NCBI GenBank assembly: GCA_964016985.1
Contig: OZ024823.1
Location: forward strand, 125,182,924-125,246,923
Reading direction: 5' to 3'
Source: Anodontia alba
Taxonomy: Eukaryota; Mollusca; Bivalvia; Lucinida; Lucinidae
Length of the DNA: 64,000 nt
Shown here: in pieces, positions 1 through 10,814 of the stretch
Numbering within the stretch: the stretch's first letter is position 1
How the letters are laid out: every line of letters starts with the position of its first letter
Position numbers and translations under genes: made by a program
The notes under the pieces: generated by a model
Told to the model about the DNA's origin: nothing
Databases searched by the model: none
What the model saw: the letters and a program-made list of their open reading frames with translations, nothing else

Positions 1-1070
1 CACATGTACAATGCTGGGACATGTAAAAGAACTATTAGATTTTGGTGACCTTGACCCCATTTTCAAGGTCACGGGAGGGCTTAGATTTGTTAGAAAATGG
101 TTTGTATGCACCCTATCTCTTGAATGAGTCAGTGGATTTTGACCAAACTTGTACAGCTATATTGTTGAGACATGGAAAAGAACTGATTAGATTTTGGTGG
201 CCTTGACCGCATTTTCAAGGTCACAGTTAGGTTTAAATTGTTGGAAAATTGCTTGTCTGCACCCTATCTCCTAAATGAATGAATGGATTTTGACCAAACT
301 TCTACATTTTAATTGTTGAGACATGGAAAAGAACTGATTAGATTTTGATAACCTTGACCCCATTTTCAAGGTCACACGAAGGCTAAGATTGGTGGAACAT
401 GGCTTGTCTGCACCTTGTCTCCTGAAGGAATGAGTAGATTTCGACCACACTTGCACAGCTATAATTTTGGGACATGCATCGGAACTGATTATATTTTGGT
501 GACCTTCACCCCGTTTTCAAGGTCAGACTAGGGCTTAGATTGTTGGTAAATGGCTTGTCTGCACCCTGTCTCCTAAAGGAATGGATTGATTTTGACCTAA
601 TTTGTACATCTATATTGTTGTGACATGGAAAATAACTGATTAGGTTTTAGTGACCTTGACCACATTTACAAGGTCACACTAGGGCTTAGATTATTGGAAA
701 ATGGCTTGTCTGCACTGTATCTCTTGAAGGAATGGATGGATTTTAACTAAACTTGCACAGCCAAATTGTTGTGGCATGGAAAACAACTAATTTTATTTTG
801 GTGACCTTGACGCCATTTTCAAGGTCGCAGGAGGGCTCAGATTGTTGGATAATGGCTTGTCTGCACGCATGCTGAATGAATGGATGGATTTCGACCAAAC
901 TTGCACAGCTATATTGTTGAGACAGAGACAAGAACTGATTAGATTTTTTGTGACCTTGATCCCATTTTCAAGGTTACACAAGGGCTATGATTTTAGAAAA
1001 TAGCTTGTCAGCACCCTATCTCATTGATGAATGGATGAATTTTGACCAAACTTACATATAGGTATATTGT
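1..1070. repeat. 151-bp tandem satellite, 7 units
   Basis: The landmark GCTTGTCTGCAC or a variant recurs at 100, 251, 402, 553, 703, 854 and 1003, so the period is 149-151 bp. Units are imperfect, the array runs off the left edge, and it decays after about 1070. Each unit carries TGACCTTGA, an 8-base spacer and TCAAGGTCA, that is two extended AGGTCA half-sites pointing outward. Many units have one half-site mutated. Short open frames on the minus strand simply follow the repeat and are not genes. Confidence 0.93.
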
Positions 1071-1404
1071 GACCTTCAGTTTAGTATACGAGACAATCTT
1101 TTTAACAATATGTCTGTTCAAACTGGTGGGGGGACATACATTTTCCTCCGAAAACACTGTTCTAGTTTTATAATGATATTGCTTTGAAATAATATTGGCA
1201 AACTGAAGTATATTGTAGCCTGAAACTGTTTTTAATAATGTAGAAAAATAATATTTACTGTCAGAGCAACGTATCTACGTTATCGCAGCTTTGGGCGTAT
1301 CATAGAGGCCATTACGATAACGCACATATTCATAATATATCTTTCTACATTTGGCACTACAGGAAACGTGAAGAAACACGGAAACTATATAAAGTGGATA
1401 TTAT
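1071..1404. other. No gene seen
   Basis: AT-rich sequence between the satellite and a TTAA-type repeat. I see no ORF, no named repeat and no convincing RNA gene. Confidence 0.6.
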
Positions 1405-1603
1405 TTAAACCCATTTTAGTCTGGAGACATCAAAAGTGTAATAGGCAAACAGTGCAGACCCAGATTAGACGTCAGGGTCTCCACTGTTTGCAAATCATTT
1501 AGCCATTTTTTCTCTAAAAATAAATACATTTAAATCACATACTCTGACATACCTAAATTGAATTTGGACTCTTCCAATACATTGATTGGTTAAAATAGGT
1601 TAA
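1405..1603. mobile_element. Family B element, decayed
   Basis: Begins near TTTAAACCCATTTTAGTCTG, holds a foldback with GCAAACAGTGCAGACCCAGA on the left arm and CACTGTTTGC on the right, and ends AATAGG at a TTAA (1600-1603). The closest relative in the window is at 62.5 kb, which has the same CCCATTTTAGTCTGGAGAC start. The left TTAA is shifted by one base, so the boundary is approximate. Confidence 0.55.
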
Positions 1604-1846
1604 CTCCTCTATCTCTGCGAGTATGTAGTGCAAGACGCTGATAGAAACCAGAAATTATTTATGACGTAAAAATCGCGACTATGTGATGATAATATTAGCC
1701 TTGCATATCGGCTTCTGCTACGTTTTCAGAATATTCTGTATCTAGGGTGAACCTTAGCGAGAAGTTATCAACAAACATACAAAGTGCTTCATTCGTTCGT
1801 TAATGTTTTATTGAGATCTTTAATTTTAGCCTACGCTATCGCATTA

Positions 1847-1857
1847 AAAAAAACAAA

Positions 1858-1890
<33 letters not shown>

Positions 1891-2092
1891 AACAACCAAA
1901 AAACAAACAAACAAAAACAAAAAAAAAGCAACAACAAACAAACAAAAACAAAAAATAAAAAAACAACAAAAAAAAACAAAACAAAAAGAAAACACCAAAG
2001 AACAAAGCAAAACAAACAAACAAACTACAACAACAACAACACCAACAACAGCAACAAAAACAAGAAGAAAGACAACAACAAACAAACATTAA
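1847..2092. repeat. A-rich low-complexity tract
   Basis: About 245 bp of almost only A and C, with an uninterrupted A run of roughly 30 near 1860-1889 followed by CAA and CAAA repeats. The open frames across it, Lys/Thr/Asn-rich on plus and Phe/Val/Cys-rich on minus, are composition artefacts. Confidence 0.9.
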
Positions 2093-2154
2093 TTAGGATT
2101 GAGTCCATTCTTTTCGTTATGGATTAACTGCCATATCAAAACATTATTGCCTAT

Positions 2155-2395
2155 TGAGCCGCGTCGCGGGAAATAGCTTCTTCGAACTATCCATCGAAAC
2201 AATCTTTCGATGCGCATGAATAGGTAGACACCGTCGTAAGGCCAAATGTCTAGTTCTCTGGCTGAAGTTCTCCCTTGGCCTACCGCTTACGTAAGCGAAC
2301 AGCATAGGTTCTGGCGAGACTGCTTGGATGCGCAAGCTCGCCTGAACCTTTCCTGCCCTCATATCCTATAACAGCTTTTCCCATGACGCGGCTTT
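2155..2395. mobile_element. Family G foldback, intact reference copy
   Basis: Left end GAGCCGCGTCGCGGGAAA and right end TTTTCCCATGACGCGGCT are inverted copies of each other. The middle contains GGCCTACCGCTTACG, CTGGCGAGACT and TGCGCAAGCTCGCC. A second copy at 30.55-31.02 kb is split by a family A insertion. No coding capacity, so probably a non-autonomous element. The superfamily is not identifiable from the ends. Confidence 0.6.
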
Positions 2396-2599
2396 TGTGT
2401 TTAACCTAAATATTCGAACACTTTCATTCGTTACACAATAAAAGTTTTTAGAGATTAACAAGTTTACTTCAATACCTGCCGATACGTATAAATGTTGCTA
2501 GATATATGTCAAACTATGTAGACCCTGATAGGACACTACAATCTACGCGTCAAATCACGGTATACTGTGTTTGCTCAAACCTGTCTCCCCAAATACTTA

Positions 2600-2745
2600 G
2601 GGTAAATATGTTTTTGACCGGCGCGGGAATCGCGCAGGTCTCTTAAAAAAGCGTTGGATGTTTACATATGCGAGCGTGTTCGATTAGCTCAATAAGGACT
2701 TTTTGTATTTGCCGGGATCGTCGGTTTGTGACGATCCCGGAAAAT
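2600..2745 (+). repeat. tRNA-like SINE head, degenerate
   Basis: TTAGCTCAATAAGG at 2684-2697 resembles the RNA polymerase III box A (TRGCTCAGTNGG). It is followed by CCGGGATCGTC, a 7-base loop and GACGATCCCGG (2712-2740), an 11-bp perfect stem where a T-arm would lie. The box B core is not intact. This fits a decayed tRNA-derived SINE head, but the long stem is not tRNA-like, so confidence is limited. Confidence 0.4.
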
Positions 2746-2951
2746 CTAAAAAATCTTATTATAAATTGTGTTGTAAACAGATTAATATCTATTTTATTTT
2801 CATTTCAATCAAGAAATTTCATAAAGCTTTATAAAAGCAAACATTAACTTTTTCGGTGCCAAATTTCAGACGTCATTATCGGCTGCTTTTTTTTTTTTAA
2901 CAAACTATCGCTTGAAAAGAAGTTTATACGTAAAGCTGAAAGACTGAATGT

Positions 2952-3015
2952 CAAACAGCGTAGATCCAGATGAGACGGTTCATATGAGCCGTCTCATCTG
3001 GATCTATGCTGTTTG
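2952..3015. repeat. Isolated 27-bp-arm hairpin (family B core type)
   Basis: CAAACAGCGTAGATCC through GAGACGG is mirrored by CCGTCTCATC through GCTGTTTG, with one mismatch and a 10-base loop. It matches the palindromic middle of family B elements, but TTAA ends are not visible beside it. Confidence 0.75.
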
Positions 3016-3246
3016 CAAAAGCCTATTATTATCGCCTGTGGCAGTGAAAGTTAAAAAAAAAACACATTATTGTTCGATTTTAATCGCTACATTAAAAATT
3101 TATTAAACTTTAGTATACCCTAGTCCCAAATCTCTATGTAAAACAAAATTTGCGCCGGTACTTAGACGTTTACGTCTAAATATTTTGTCTTGTTTTCTAT
3201 TGATTTGCACCATATTTTATTGCCTGTATACTGTTGAATGGACACA

Positions 3247-3365
3247 CGAGTCGCAATATGAGAAAACGTACATGTACCTTCTGACATGTGTGCCCAACAA
3301 TATTCATATCAGCATGCGCATCCGCGCAGTCTAAGCAGAATCTTCGTTGCCCGCTTGGAGAAATT
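3247..3365. repeat. Family E foldback, partial
   Basis: Carries GAGTCGCAATATGAGAAAAC at the left and the diagnostic ATGCGCATCCGCGCAGTCT stretch (3313-3331 region). The right half is missing, and a family A element follows about 30 bp later. Confidence 0.55.
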
Positions 3366-3397
3366 TTACAGCCTGAGCAATAAAAAATGTGTCCAGT

Positions 3398-3679
3398 CAT
3401 TACGAAAAGACGCCTATTTAAATATACTGAAAATTGTACCACCAAAACAATGGAAAAAAAAAACAGATATAAATTCTGATAATTTTCATATTTCTGCTCA
3501 AAACATGGATTGTGGATAATCGTTAGAACCGCCTCGGCGACTCGGTTCCAACGAGTACCCACAATCTATGGTTTTGAGCAGAAATAAGAAAAATAATGTA
3601 TACCCCTGTAAACCCTAGTTTTACTATATTAAAGTAAGTTTTAAGGGGGTCAATATTATATAGGCATGTTTTCGCGATG
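3398..3679 (-). mobile_element. Family A foldback MITE
   Basis: Starts CATTACGAAAAGACGCCTAT and ends TATAGGCATGTTTTCGCGATG. The minus-strand call is by the convention that the CATCACG...GACCCCCTTAAACCCC end is the left end. The centre pairs ATGGATTGTGG with CCACAATCTATG around GCCTCGGCGACTCGG, with the arms damaged here. The flanking bases are T and A, so there is no 1-bp duplication in this copy. Non-autonomous, with no coding capacity. Confidence 0.88.
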
Positions 3680-4034
3680 AGCTTACAAATCAAATGACGT
3701 TTTTATTTATTTATTTTTTTTTTGTTTTTGTTTTCCTACCGACATTTGTATGCTATTGTAATATTGAAGTTTGCTTTTTTTGTATTATTTAGCATACACT
3801 TAGAATTAATGTTTTACTGTGATGATTTTACTGATGAGGTAGAGACCATACGCGCACCGAACACCTATCTAACATTTGAGCTGCATCATAATTAAAGGCG
3901 AGGATGCGCTCGAGTGAAACTCGTTAAAGCCCCACTCCACCCCACCCCGAATAGTTATTTCTGCTGATTGTTCCGAAAGAGGCGGTTCTTCTGCTGTAAT
4001 CCTTCTTTGTTTGTACATTGGTTATTGCAACAGT
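3680..4034. other. No gene seen
   Basis: T-rich and featureless between two family A copies. The stretch near 3807-3865 resembles 32.92-32.98 kb (ACTGTGATRATTTYACT, then TGAGGTAGAG, then ACCGAAYAC), so it probably holds a small unnamed repeat. Confidence 0.4.
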
Positions 4035-4233
4035 CATTACGAAAACACGCCTATTCAAATATATTGACAATTTTACCACCAAAAAATGAAAATTTTCAGA
4101 TAAAAAATTTTGACATTTTTCATATTTCTCCTCAAAACATAGATTGTGGGTACTCGTCGGAACCGCCTCGGTGAGGCGGTTCCAATGAGTACCCACTATC
4201 TATGTTTTGAGAAGAAATGAGAAACCTTATGTA
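4035..4233 (-). mobile_element. Family A foldback, 3'-truncated
   Basis: The CATTACGAAAACACGCC end, the palindromic centre (GCCTCGGTGAGGC loop) and TATGTTTTGAGAAGAAATGAG are present. Sequence then departs after about 4233, so the second hairpin and the other terminal repeat are absent. Confidence 0.85.
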
Positions 4234-4559
4234 TTTGTACGAAAGCAAATATGAAGTCACAAAAATTGTTTCCCTTGTAAAAATTGACGGAAAACCTATT
4301 AAGTGTATGCAGGTCCTTTAGGCACAACACAAGTATTGCTGAACGAACTGTTTGTTTTGTTACCATTACATGTCACAAACCCCAAGACGTGCGAGGGAGA
4401 GCTGTGGTTTTACTGGGTCCCTCGGATTCTTCCTAATCATCATGCCATATTTCTCCTTTCGCACCCAAGATAGATGATATGTGTTTGCAAATCATATTAT
4501 CTGGAAGACTGTCTTCTGTTAAAGCTTAGAAAATGCTTATTAAAATATATATGAAGATA

Positions 4560-4705
4560 CGTAGGAAGTGCCTCAGTTGCGAAGTACGGCCTAACCGAGA
4601 CCCGGACGAAGATGAGGAAAGAACATTGAGCAGATGAACGCCATGTATGAAACTACCAATGCGCAAACAAACAAAGACGAATTGCAACAGAGGAGCAGCC
4701 TTGGA
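4560..4705 (-). repeat. Family F repeat, 5' part
   Basis: The reverse complement begins TACTGACCGTTCCAAGGC, the same start seen at 9.85 kb (TACTGACCGTTCCCGGGCGG) and in altered form at 49.08 kb and 27.2 kb. The rest follows the pyrimidine-rich body only loosely. Confidence 0.45.
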
Positions 4706-4775
4706 ACGGTCAGTATAAAATCTAGTTGGTGGTTGGGAGCCAGTTTTACTCACTCGAAACCTCGTCCTTAATTCT

Positions 4776-4776
<1 letters not shown>

Positions 4777-4833
<57 letters not shown>
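4777..4833. repeat. (AC)n microsatellite
   Basis: Uninterrupted AC dinucleotide run of about 57 bp. It creates Cys/Val-repeat frames on the minus strand that are not genes. Confidence 0.98.
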
Positions 4834-4836
<3 letters not shown>

Positions 4837-5038
4837 TCACATTCGCATACACTGGAACACACAAAACAAACGCATGCACGGGTGCACATATAAACACAAA
4901 CATCGATTTCAGTTGCATTGATTGTAGAAATGAAACGTGTCAAAATGACGAACTTCATAGTTTATGTATTTGATCAGCTTGCGCTATTAAACAATTTATT
5001 TAACATACTTATGCTTAGTGCTCCCCAAAAGAAGCACT

Positions 5039-5112
5039 GGCAAACAGTTGAGACCCTGATCAGAGCCCGCGTCCGCCTTACGCGGCATCTGATCAGCATT
5101 TATACTGTTTGC
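5039..5112. repeat. Family B core hairpin
   Basis: GCAAACAGTTGAGACCCTGATCAGA on the left is matched imperfectly by TCTGATCAGCATTTATACTGTTTGC on the right, around a GC-rich loop. TTAA ends are not evident. Confidence 0.6.
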
Positions 5113-5322
5113 ATTAAATACAGGAATTTATTTATAACATGCCAGTAGTGAAAATGAATCTGTACAAGAGTTGAGGTAGAAGAGTCCAATAGCCATAAAT
5201 GGGTTAATAGTTGAAGTTGTGATGATTGAAACAACCGACAAGAACCAACAACACCTGCGCAAAGTGCTTTGAAATCGCACGGCGAATCCATGTTGGTCGG
5301 TGACTCAGCTACACCCCTAAAG

Positions 5323-5598
5323 CATTACGAAAACGCGCCTATTCAAATATATTGAAAATTTCATCACCGAAAACTGAAAGTTTCCGATAAAAATTCTGAT
5401 ATTTTTCATATTTCTGCTCAAAACATAGATTGTGGGTACTCGTTAAAACCGCCCCGCCGAGGCGGTTCTAACGAGTACCCACAATCTATGTTTTGAATAG
5501 AATTGATAAAAACAATGTATACCCCTGTAATCCCTAGTTTTACTATATAAAAGTGGGGTTTAAGGGGGTCAAAATTATATAGATATGTTTTCGTGATG
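5323..5598 (-). mobile_element. Family A foldback MITE
   Basis: Full-length copy of 276 bp. The arms GGGTACTCGTTAAAACCGCC and GGCGGTTCTAACGAGTACCC surround a CCGCCGAGG loop. Flanking bases G and A do not match. Confidence 0.9.
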
Positions 5599-5844
5599 AT
5601 TAATGTGTTGACAAATACAGGAGAATTTGATCAGATTGTGCTGATGATAAACAAGGATTCGCTGTTCGCGTTTGGCATTAGGGCTCCTTTCATCACATAA
5701 AATTAATTCACAGTACATTTAGTTCTAATTTGGTGAAGGACAAAGCATGATGGAAAACAGAACTAAACTTAAATCATTAATCGGCCAAGAAAGAGATAAA
5801 ATTTCATCGATTGACATAAAGTAGATTTCCTTCTCATCATTATT

Positions 5845-5940
5845 CATTAGATTTAGTGCTCTCTGAGTAAATTCAGGAGACAATACTTTTTTGGTGACAT
5901 TTCTTTTTCTTTTCTTTTAAGAAAAGTAAGTTTGTCTGGA
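5845..5940. repeat. Family H element, fragment
   Basis: TAGTGCTCTCTGAGTAAATTC then AGGAGACAATAC and TTTTCTTTTCTTTTAAGAAAA parallel the left half of the H copies at 11.15 and 16.66 kb. The right half is not recognisable. Confidence 0.35.
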
Positions 5941-6062
5941 AAGAAGGCAGCTTTATTTCCTTCCACTGATAAAAACCCGGTACTTTACTAAAGGTCCTGC
6001 ACCACAACTACAACAGAAAACAAAAACAAAAGTATACATGTTTTATTTGAAACGACCGTGAT

Positions 6063-6195
6063 TTAACCCATTTATGCCCAGCGCGTTATTCTACAATAAC
6101 TATTTGGGCCAGTCTATATCTAATAACAGGGTGCAATTCGTAGATTTAATGTAAATCGTTTTTGTGGCGTCTGATCTTGGTCTACACTGTTTGCC
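6063..6195. mobile_element. Family B element, right-truncated
   Basis: Starts at TTAA (6063-6066) with CCCATTTATGCCCAGCG, then TGGCGTCTGATCTTGGTCTACACTGTTTGCC. The matching GGCATAAATGGG end is not found downstream. Confidence 0.55.
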
Positions 6196-6392
6196 ACAAT
6201 CATTTTCTGAGAATTTTAGGTGAAAATGGGTCAGTATAACGCAGACGCATAACTCGTCACTAGCAGTCCTAGAATAGCACACCTGCTATGGATTGAAAAT
6301 AAAATTCCGTTGAATTTACAAAGGGAGGAGTGTACTCTTGTTATAATATTTGCATATACAATTTTGACTATTATTGAATTTACTTACCGAAA

Positions 6393-6665
6393 GTGAATAA
6401 CCCCAGTTTGGATCTGTTCGCCACTACTGAGATCAAAGTATTTTTCCTACTGACCATGCAAAGGCGCTCCCTCTGTTGCAGTTCATCTTTCTGCGTCGGT
6501 TGTTTAATATTTTGCGGTTGGTTTGCCAGTTTTTGTAACACATCTCCCCTTCTTCTGGTGCCTCGGGAAGGCTGTGCTTCAAGTTTTAGGCATCTCCTGG
6601 CTATCTTTTCTTATTTCTTGTATGTAACCATAGTCAAAAATGATTTAGTATTTTATCTTCCTTGA
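6393..6665 (+). repeat. Family F-like repeat (open frame is not a gene)
   Basis: CTTCTTCTGGTGCCTCGGGAAGGC and GGCATCTCCTGGCTATCTTTTC match the 3' part of family F (GGTGTCTGGGAAGGGC ... CTCCCTGGACTTTTCTCTTACC). A 90-codon frame crosses it, but its hydrophobic, Cys-rich product has no recognisable domain and overlaps the repeat. Confidence 0.4.
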
Positions 6666-6800
6666 AAATTAAGCATTAAAATCATTGGTTTGTTTGTCTG
6701 CCCGTCTGTATGTCCGCCCATCCATGCTTCCGTCTGTACCCGTCCGTCATTCTAGTGAAACGAAATTTGAAATAGTACTGTGCGGGATTCACTGCTGATT

Positions 6801-6908
6801 CCCAGCAAACACACATAGTTGCAGGAACGTCATTACAACGTCGCTGCAACGCCACCACGTTGCAGCGACGTTGTAATAACATTGCTGCAACGTTATGTGT
6901 TTGTTGGG
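6801..6908. mobile_element. Family D palindrome
   Basis: CCCAGCAAACACACATA at the left is inverted as TATGTGTTTGTTGGG at the right. The inside is built from GTTGCAGCGACGTTGTAAT motifs and their complements. The whole 108 bp folds on itself. No coding capacity. Confidence 0.8.
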
Positions 6909-7398
6909 AATAGTCATATTAGGCTACAAGACCCATTTCATTGCTTGAATTTATCTAATAATTATTATGCATTGAACAATTAGATATGCATCCGTCTGGT
7001 ATTTCTTCTGTCAAAGGAAACAGTCTTAAACTGTAAGAAATTCAGCGACGATAAGAGCTTACTAACTTTTAGAACTTTATACGAGCGGCGCCCAGCTAAA
7101 AGATGCCTTCAACCATGTGGGAATAGCAAAGAATCAGATTAGACTGCTCAACCGCAGGTTTTTTGCTTTCCACTTATACAATCACTGGAAACTGTTGGGT
7201 GTATCAGTGGCGAATAAAAGACTTGCTGAGATTGAGGGTGTGAACAAGATGACCAGAATATGTGCATTACGCATTTGCTCGAAGACGCCTTTTTGCTTGG
7301 CAACACCCAACTTATCACATAGTGGCCTAAATTCCCAACATTCAGCATGAAATATCTGGCGATGTAGACGGTCTACATGCATGCAAATGTGATAAATC

Positions 7399-7494
7399 AG
7401 TTATACCATGGTTGTGCGCATGTACGTGCGATAATGCACTCGCTCACGCTCGTGCATTATCGCATCGTACATGCGCACAAACCATGGTATAACT
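7399..7494. repeat. 44-bp-arm palindrome, unique in the window
   Basis: The left arm starts AGTTATACCATGGTTGTGCG and the right arm ends CGCACAAACCATGGTATAACT. The arms at 7399-7442 and 7451-7494 are nearly perfect inverted copies (one small offset) around an 8-base loop. The ends do not match families A-H. Confidence 0.85.
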
Positions 7495-7499
7495 AAGAC

Positions 7500-8725
7500 G
7501 TATACCCAAAACCTCGACAATAACCATGGTTTATCTATAACTTATTAGCTGTCCGTTCAGTATTACTTTGAAAGACAGTTCTGTTCAGCGTTTTATTTTA
7601 AATTAAAATGTTTTAATTTGATACACCATTCCTTATCAGAAATCTTTTGTCAGATCTGTTTCTGTGCTGTGTTATCAAATATTAACCCTAAAATCAAATT
7701 AACAGCCAAAACTTGGTCTGATCTATGCATTTTTTATACTTAAATGATGTTTTGGACTTTTTATCAGGGAAGATAGTTTTAACTTTCGTTTGCTGATTTT
7801 TAATTATTGATGTTTCACAACAATATTGTGAAAATTTTAGAAAGTTTGAGCAAAGGGAACTGGTTGAAAATCTGTGTCTTATTGACATATATCTACTGTA
7901 TCGATTTTTGCATATTTTGCTGTCATTTTACATGTACAATAGGGGAAAAACAAACAAAACAAAATATCTGATGCCTTCAAAACCAATGAATAGAATAAAA
8001 CGTTTCTTTCATAGGTAGTTACGATGAAAAGGTTTAGTAAATCATCACAAAGGTTTGCAAATTTTCTTCTTCTGTGTAAGCGCCAGGAAACAAACGACTC
8101 TATGAAAGACTTCGAAACAAGAACAGGCTGTCTATAGTTAAGTAACATTACAAACCTTCGACTACCTTTATGCAAACAGCTAACACAAGACAAGCCACAA
8201 GAAGGCCAGCTACGCAACATGCTCTATACCTTCTACTGTGTAACAACAATGATAATGAAGTGAAAACTTTAATTCTCTATTCAGCAAAATATTTTGCATT
8301 AACCGATCATTTTATGTAATCTGATTGAGGCATTCGTTGTCCGAATATACGACCCCTCTTTAATGATGTAGGTGATCTTACTTTTCGCTAGTTAGAATAC
8401 CTCGTTTGATCCTGATGACGATTTTAAGTTGCAGGTTGCGACATCCGACGTAGTTTGCCGGTTCTGGTTTCGCTTTACCCACGCAAACGTTCTTTTTTAC
8501 CACGACGCAGCTTTGCTGAGGTGGGCCAAATCAATAACGCAGCATGTACAAACAACACAGATTCAGAGCAACTTGCACATCCGTGCTTTCTAAAACGGAC
8601 ACTCGCTGGCCATTTCTTTGGTTTCCTTCTGATATGAAGGGTTTCAATAGAGCAGTGAATACTGTGAGCATACTGCGCGTGAGATTTAATGTTCAACCTT
8701 ATCGCATTGCCCGTATTCTAGCATA
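7500..8725. other. No gene seen
   Basis: AT-rich DNA. Several 60-113-codon frames exist on both strands, but none shows a domain, convincing composition or splice context. CCATGGTTTAT at 7523 echoes the arm of the neighbouring palindrome. Confidence 0.5.
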
Positions 8726-8945
8726 TGAGCCACTACATGAGAAAACGTACTTTGGACGTGCGCCCAGCAAAGCTTCAGATCAGCCTGCGCATTCACGCAA
8801 TCTGATCAGAATCGTCACTGTGCACATTTTGGATAGCCAAGGATGCAACGTTTCTTCATGAGAATGCACGGATGCGCAGGTTGATTTGAGTCTTCGTTGG
8901 ACAAACATGTCTAAGGCACGTCTTCTCACGTTGCGCCCCATACAT
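8726..8945. repeat. Family E foldback
   Basis: ATGAGCCACTACATGAGAAAACGTAC at the left is inverted at the right (GTCTTCTCACGTTG...). Inner motifs are GCCCAGCAAAGCTTCAGATCAG, CCTGCGCATTCACGC and AATCTGATCAGAATC. The second half repeats the motif in inverted form (GATGCGCAGGTTGATTTGAG). About 220 bp, non-coding. Confidence 0.7.
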
Positions 8946-9195
8946 CTGTACATAGCATCATGAAAAGAACCTCGGTTTAATTATTGCTTGCCCGTGAGAG
9001 TTCTAGCAATGGACTGTGCTATTCATTTGGAACAGTAATTGAAATAACAGATAGTAGGCAGTAATTTTGCTTTAATGATTCCTTGTCCAGCGCTTTATGG
9101 TAATTTTATTGTTCCCTGGCGTTCAGGATAGTTTCAATTGCTTACCAGGAAAGGTTACACATATTGGAAATGTGATCTCCTGAACAATGTGATAA

Positions 9196-9430
9196 CTTGG
9201 GCCGTGCCACGCGAAATCGTGTCTTCGGGCATATGCGGACAGCAAAGGCCCAGATCAGCCTGCGCATCCGCGCAGTCTGATCAGTGCCTTCGCTGTCCAC
9301 TAGCAGAGTTTTTCGACACTATAGCATGTATCAATTGAAAGCAAATGCCCGGATGAGACTTTGCGCATGCGTGGGATGAATCTGAATCTGAGCATTTTGC
9401 GCATGCTCGAAGACACATTTTTGCTTCCCG
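9196..9430. repeat. Family E foldback
   Basis: GGGCCGTGCCACGCGAAATCG starts the copy. The core CAGATCAGCCTGCGCATC and CGCGCAGTCTGATCAG is intact and self-complementary, and a GCGCATGCTCGAAGACAC stretch follows. Best relatives are at 23.6 and 62.8 kb. Confidence 0.75.
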
Positions 9431-9454
9431 TTTTTGTTTACCCTATTCGCTGAT

Positions 9455-9690
9455 GGTCATTGAACTTTTTAAGGGGATTTGAAGCAATTGGTAGATTGTC
9501 CGCCATTTTCCTTTACAAGAAAGGCAATTTTATTACTTTCTGATTATCCACGTGGAGCAAAATCTTTACTTTAAGATTAGACCCCTTTTCAGAAGGGAAA
9601 CAGGAATACTGGCAATGTTGCCGTCCCTGAAATTGTACAATTTCCCTTATAAAGACGATTACGTTCGGGATCGAGACAAAGTCTATTAGA
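9455..9690. repeat. Family V repeat
   Basis: AAGGGGATTTGAAGCAATTGGTAGA, CCGCCATTTTCC and TTTTCAGAAGGGAAAC occur in the same order, with drift, at 52.34 and 56.4 kb. Related pieces are at 15.8 and 17.85 kb. Ends are undefined, so this is a repeat call only. Confidence 0.4.
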
Positions 9691-9844
9691 GATGAAGGTG
9701 TTCTTGAGGGCTAGTTTTCAACGAATTGTTTCAAACTGGGCCTCTGTGTACAGGTTTTGTATCGTTTTAATATTTAAAGCTGAATCAGAAGATAAGGGCA
9801 AGTTTTCGCGCGAATAAAATTGGTTTAATCCACTCTAGTAGTTT

Positions 9845-10078
9845 ACCCTACTGACCGTTCCCGGGCGGTTCCAGTGTTGCAGGTTCTTCTTTCTTGGTCA
9901 GTCTGTGGTCTCACATGTGGCGATTATATTGTCCTTATTTGTTCCTCAATTCTCCTTCTTTTGGTGCCTCGGGACTTATTTGTTCTCAATTCTCTTTCTT
10001 TTGGTGTTTCGGAAGGGCAGTATTTCGTCATTGCGGCATGTCTTGGGTATCTTCACATACTTTTGTGCAGGAATAGTA
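9845..10078 (+). repeat. Family F repeat with internal tandem duplication
   Basis: Starts TACTGACCGTTCCCGGGCGG and continues as pyrimidine-rich sequence with GGTGTTTCGGAAGGGCAG near the end. A segment of about 43 bp (TTATTTGTTC through TGGTGCCTCGGGA) is duplicated in tandem with drift at about 9940-10020. Overlapping frames in all three plus phases reflect the composition. None is a credible gene. Confidence 0.6.
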
Positions 10079-10134
10079 AAACGAGGCCGTGTCAATGGAA
10101 AAGGTTTCTTCAAGCAAATGCGAAATATGCTTAT

Positions 10135-10414
10135 CATCACGAAAACATACCTATATAATTTTGACCCCCTTAAACCCCACTTTTATATAGTAAAACTGGG
10201 GTTTACAGGGGTATACATTATTTTTGTTATTTCTGCTCAAAAACATAGATTTTGGGTACTCGTTAGAACCGCCTCGACGAGGCGGTTCTAACGAGTACCC
10301 ACAATCTATGTTTTTAGCCGAAATAAGAAAAATATCAGATATTTTTTATCAGAAAATTTTCAGTTTTTGGAGGTGAAATTTTCTATATATTTGAATAGTC
10401 GTGTTTTCGTAATG
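10135..10414 (+). mobile_element. Family A foldback MITE
   Basis: Clean 280-bp copy. Left end CATCACGAAAACATACC, then the side hairpin GACCCCCTTAAACCCC/GGGGTTTACAGGGG, then the central palindrome with a CGACGAG loop, then GAATAGTCGTGTTTTCGTAATG. The same base T flanks both ends. Confidence 0.93.
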
Positions 10415-10639
10415 TTAAGATCGTCCTCAGCATCCACAGTATTATCAGGGCATTTTTACTATATCGCTCAAAGTCAGTCGTCAAAAGCGGACAGCGTACA
10501 CCCTGATCAGACTACATGAATGTATTGGTTCATAGTCAAACAACAGTGTTATTTCTACATTGTAGAATGTCGAAATACACATTTATGTCGGGTAGAATTT
10601 TCTACATCAACTCTTTGGACAGGTCCAATTCCCATGCAA

Positions 10640-10807
10640 GTGGTATCTGATATTTTTTCCTTATTGCCATGTTTTATAAAAAAAATATTTAAACATAATG
10701 TAAACAATGTATATGCTGATCAGATGCCACGTTCTGTGGCGTCTGATCTTGGTCTACATGGTTTTGCAAATGTCCCTTTTATGGGACGCTAGGCATAAAT
10801 GGGTTAA
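10640..10807. mobile_element. Family B element, right part
   Basis: CATGTTTTATAAAAAAAATA, GTAAACAATGTATATGCTGATCAGA and the mirrored GGCGTCTGATCTTGGTCTAC precede GGCATAAATGGG and TTAA (10804-10807). The left TTAA end is not clear. Confidence 0.65.
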
Positions 10808-10814
10808 TCATGTT

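Noticed and set aside
4526..4958. Minus-strand frames of 130 and 70 codons with Cys/Val repeats
   Set aside because: They are translations of the (AC)n microsatellite plus a family F fragment.
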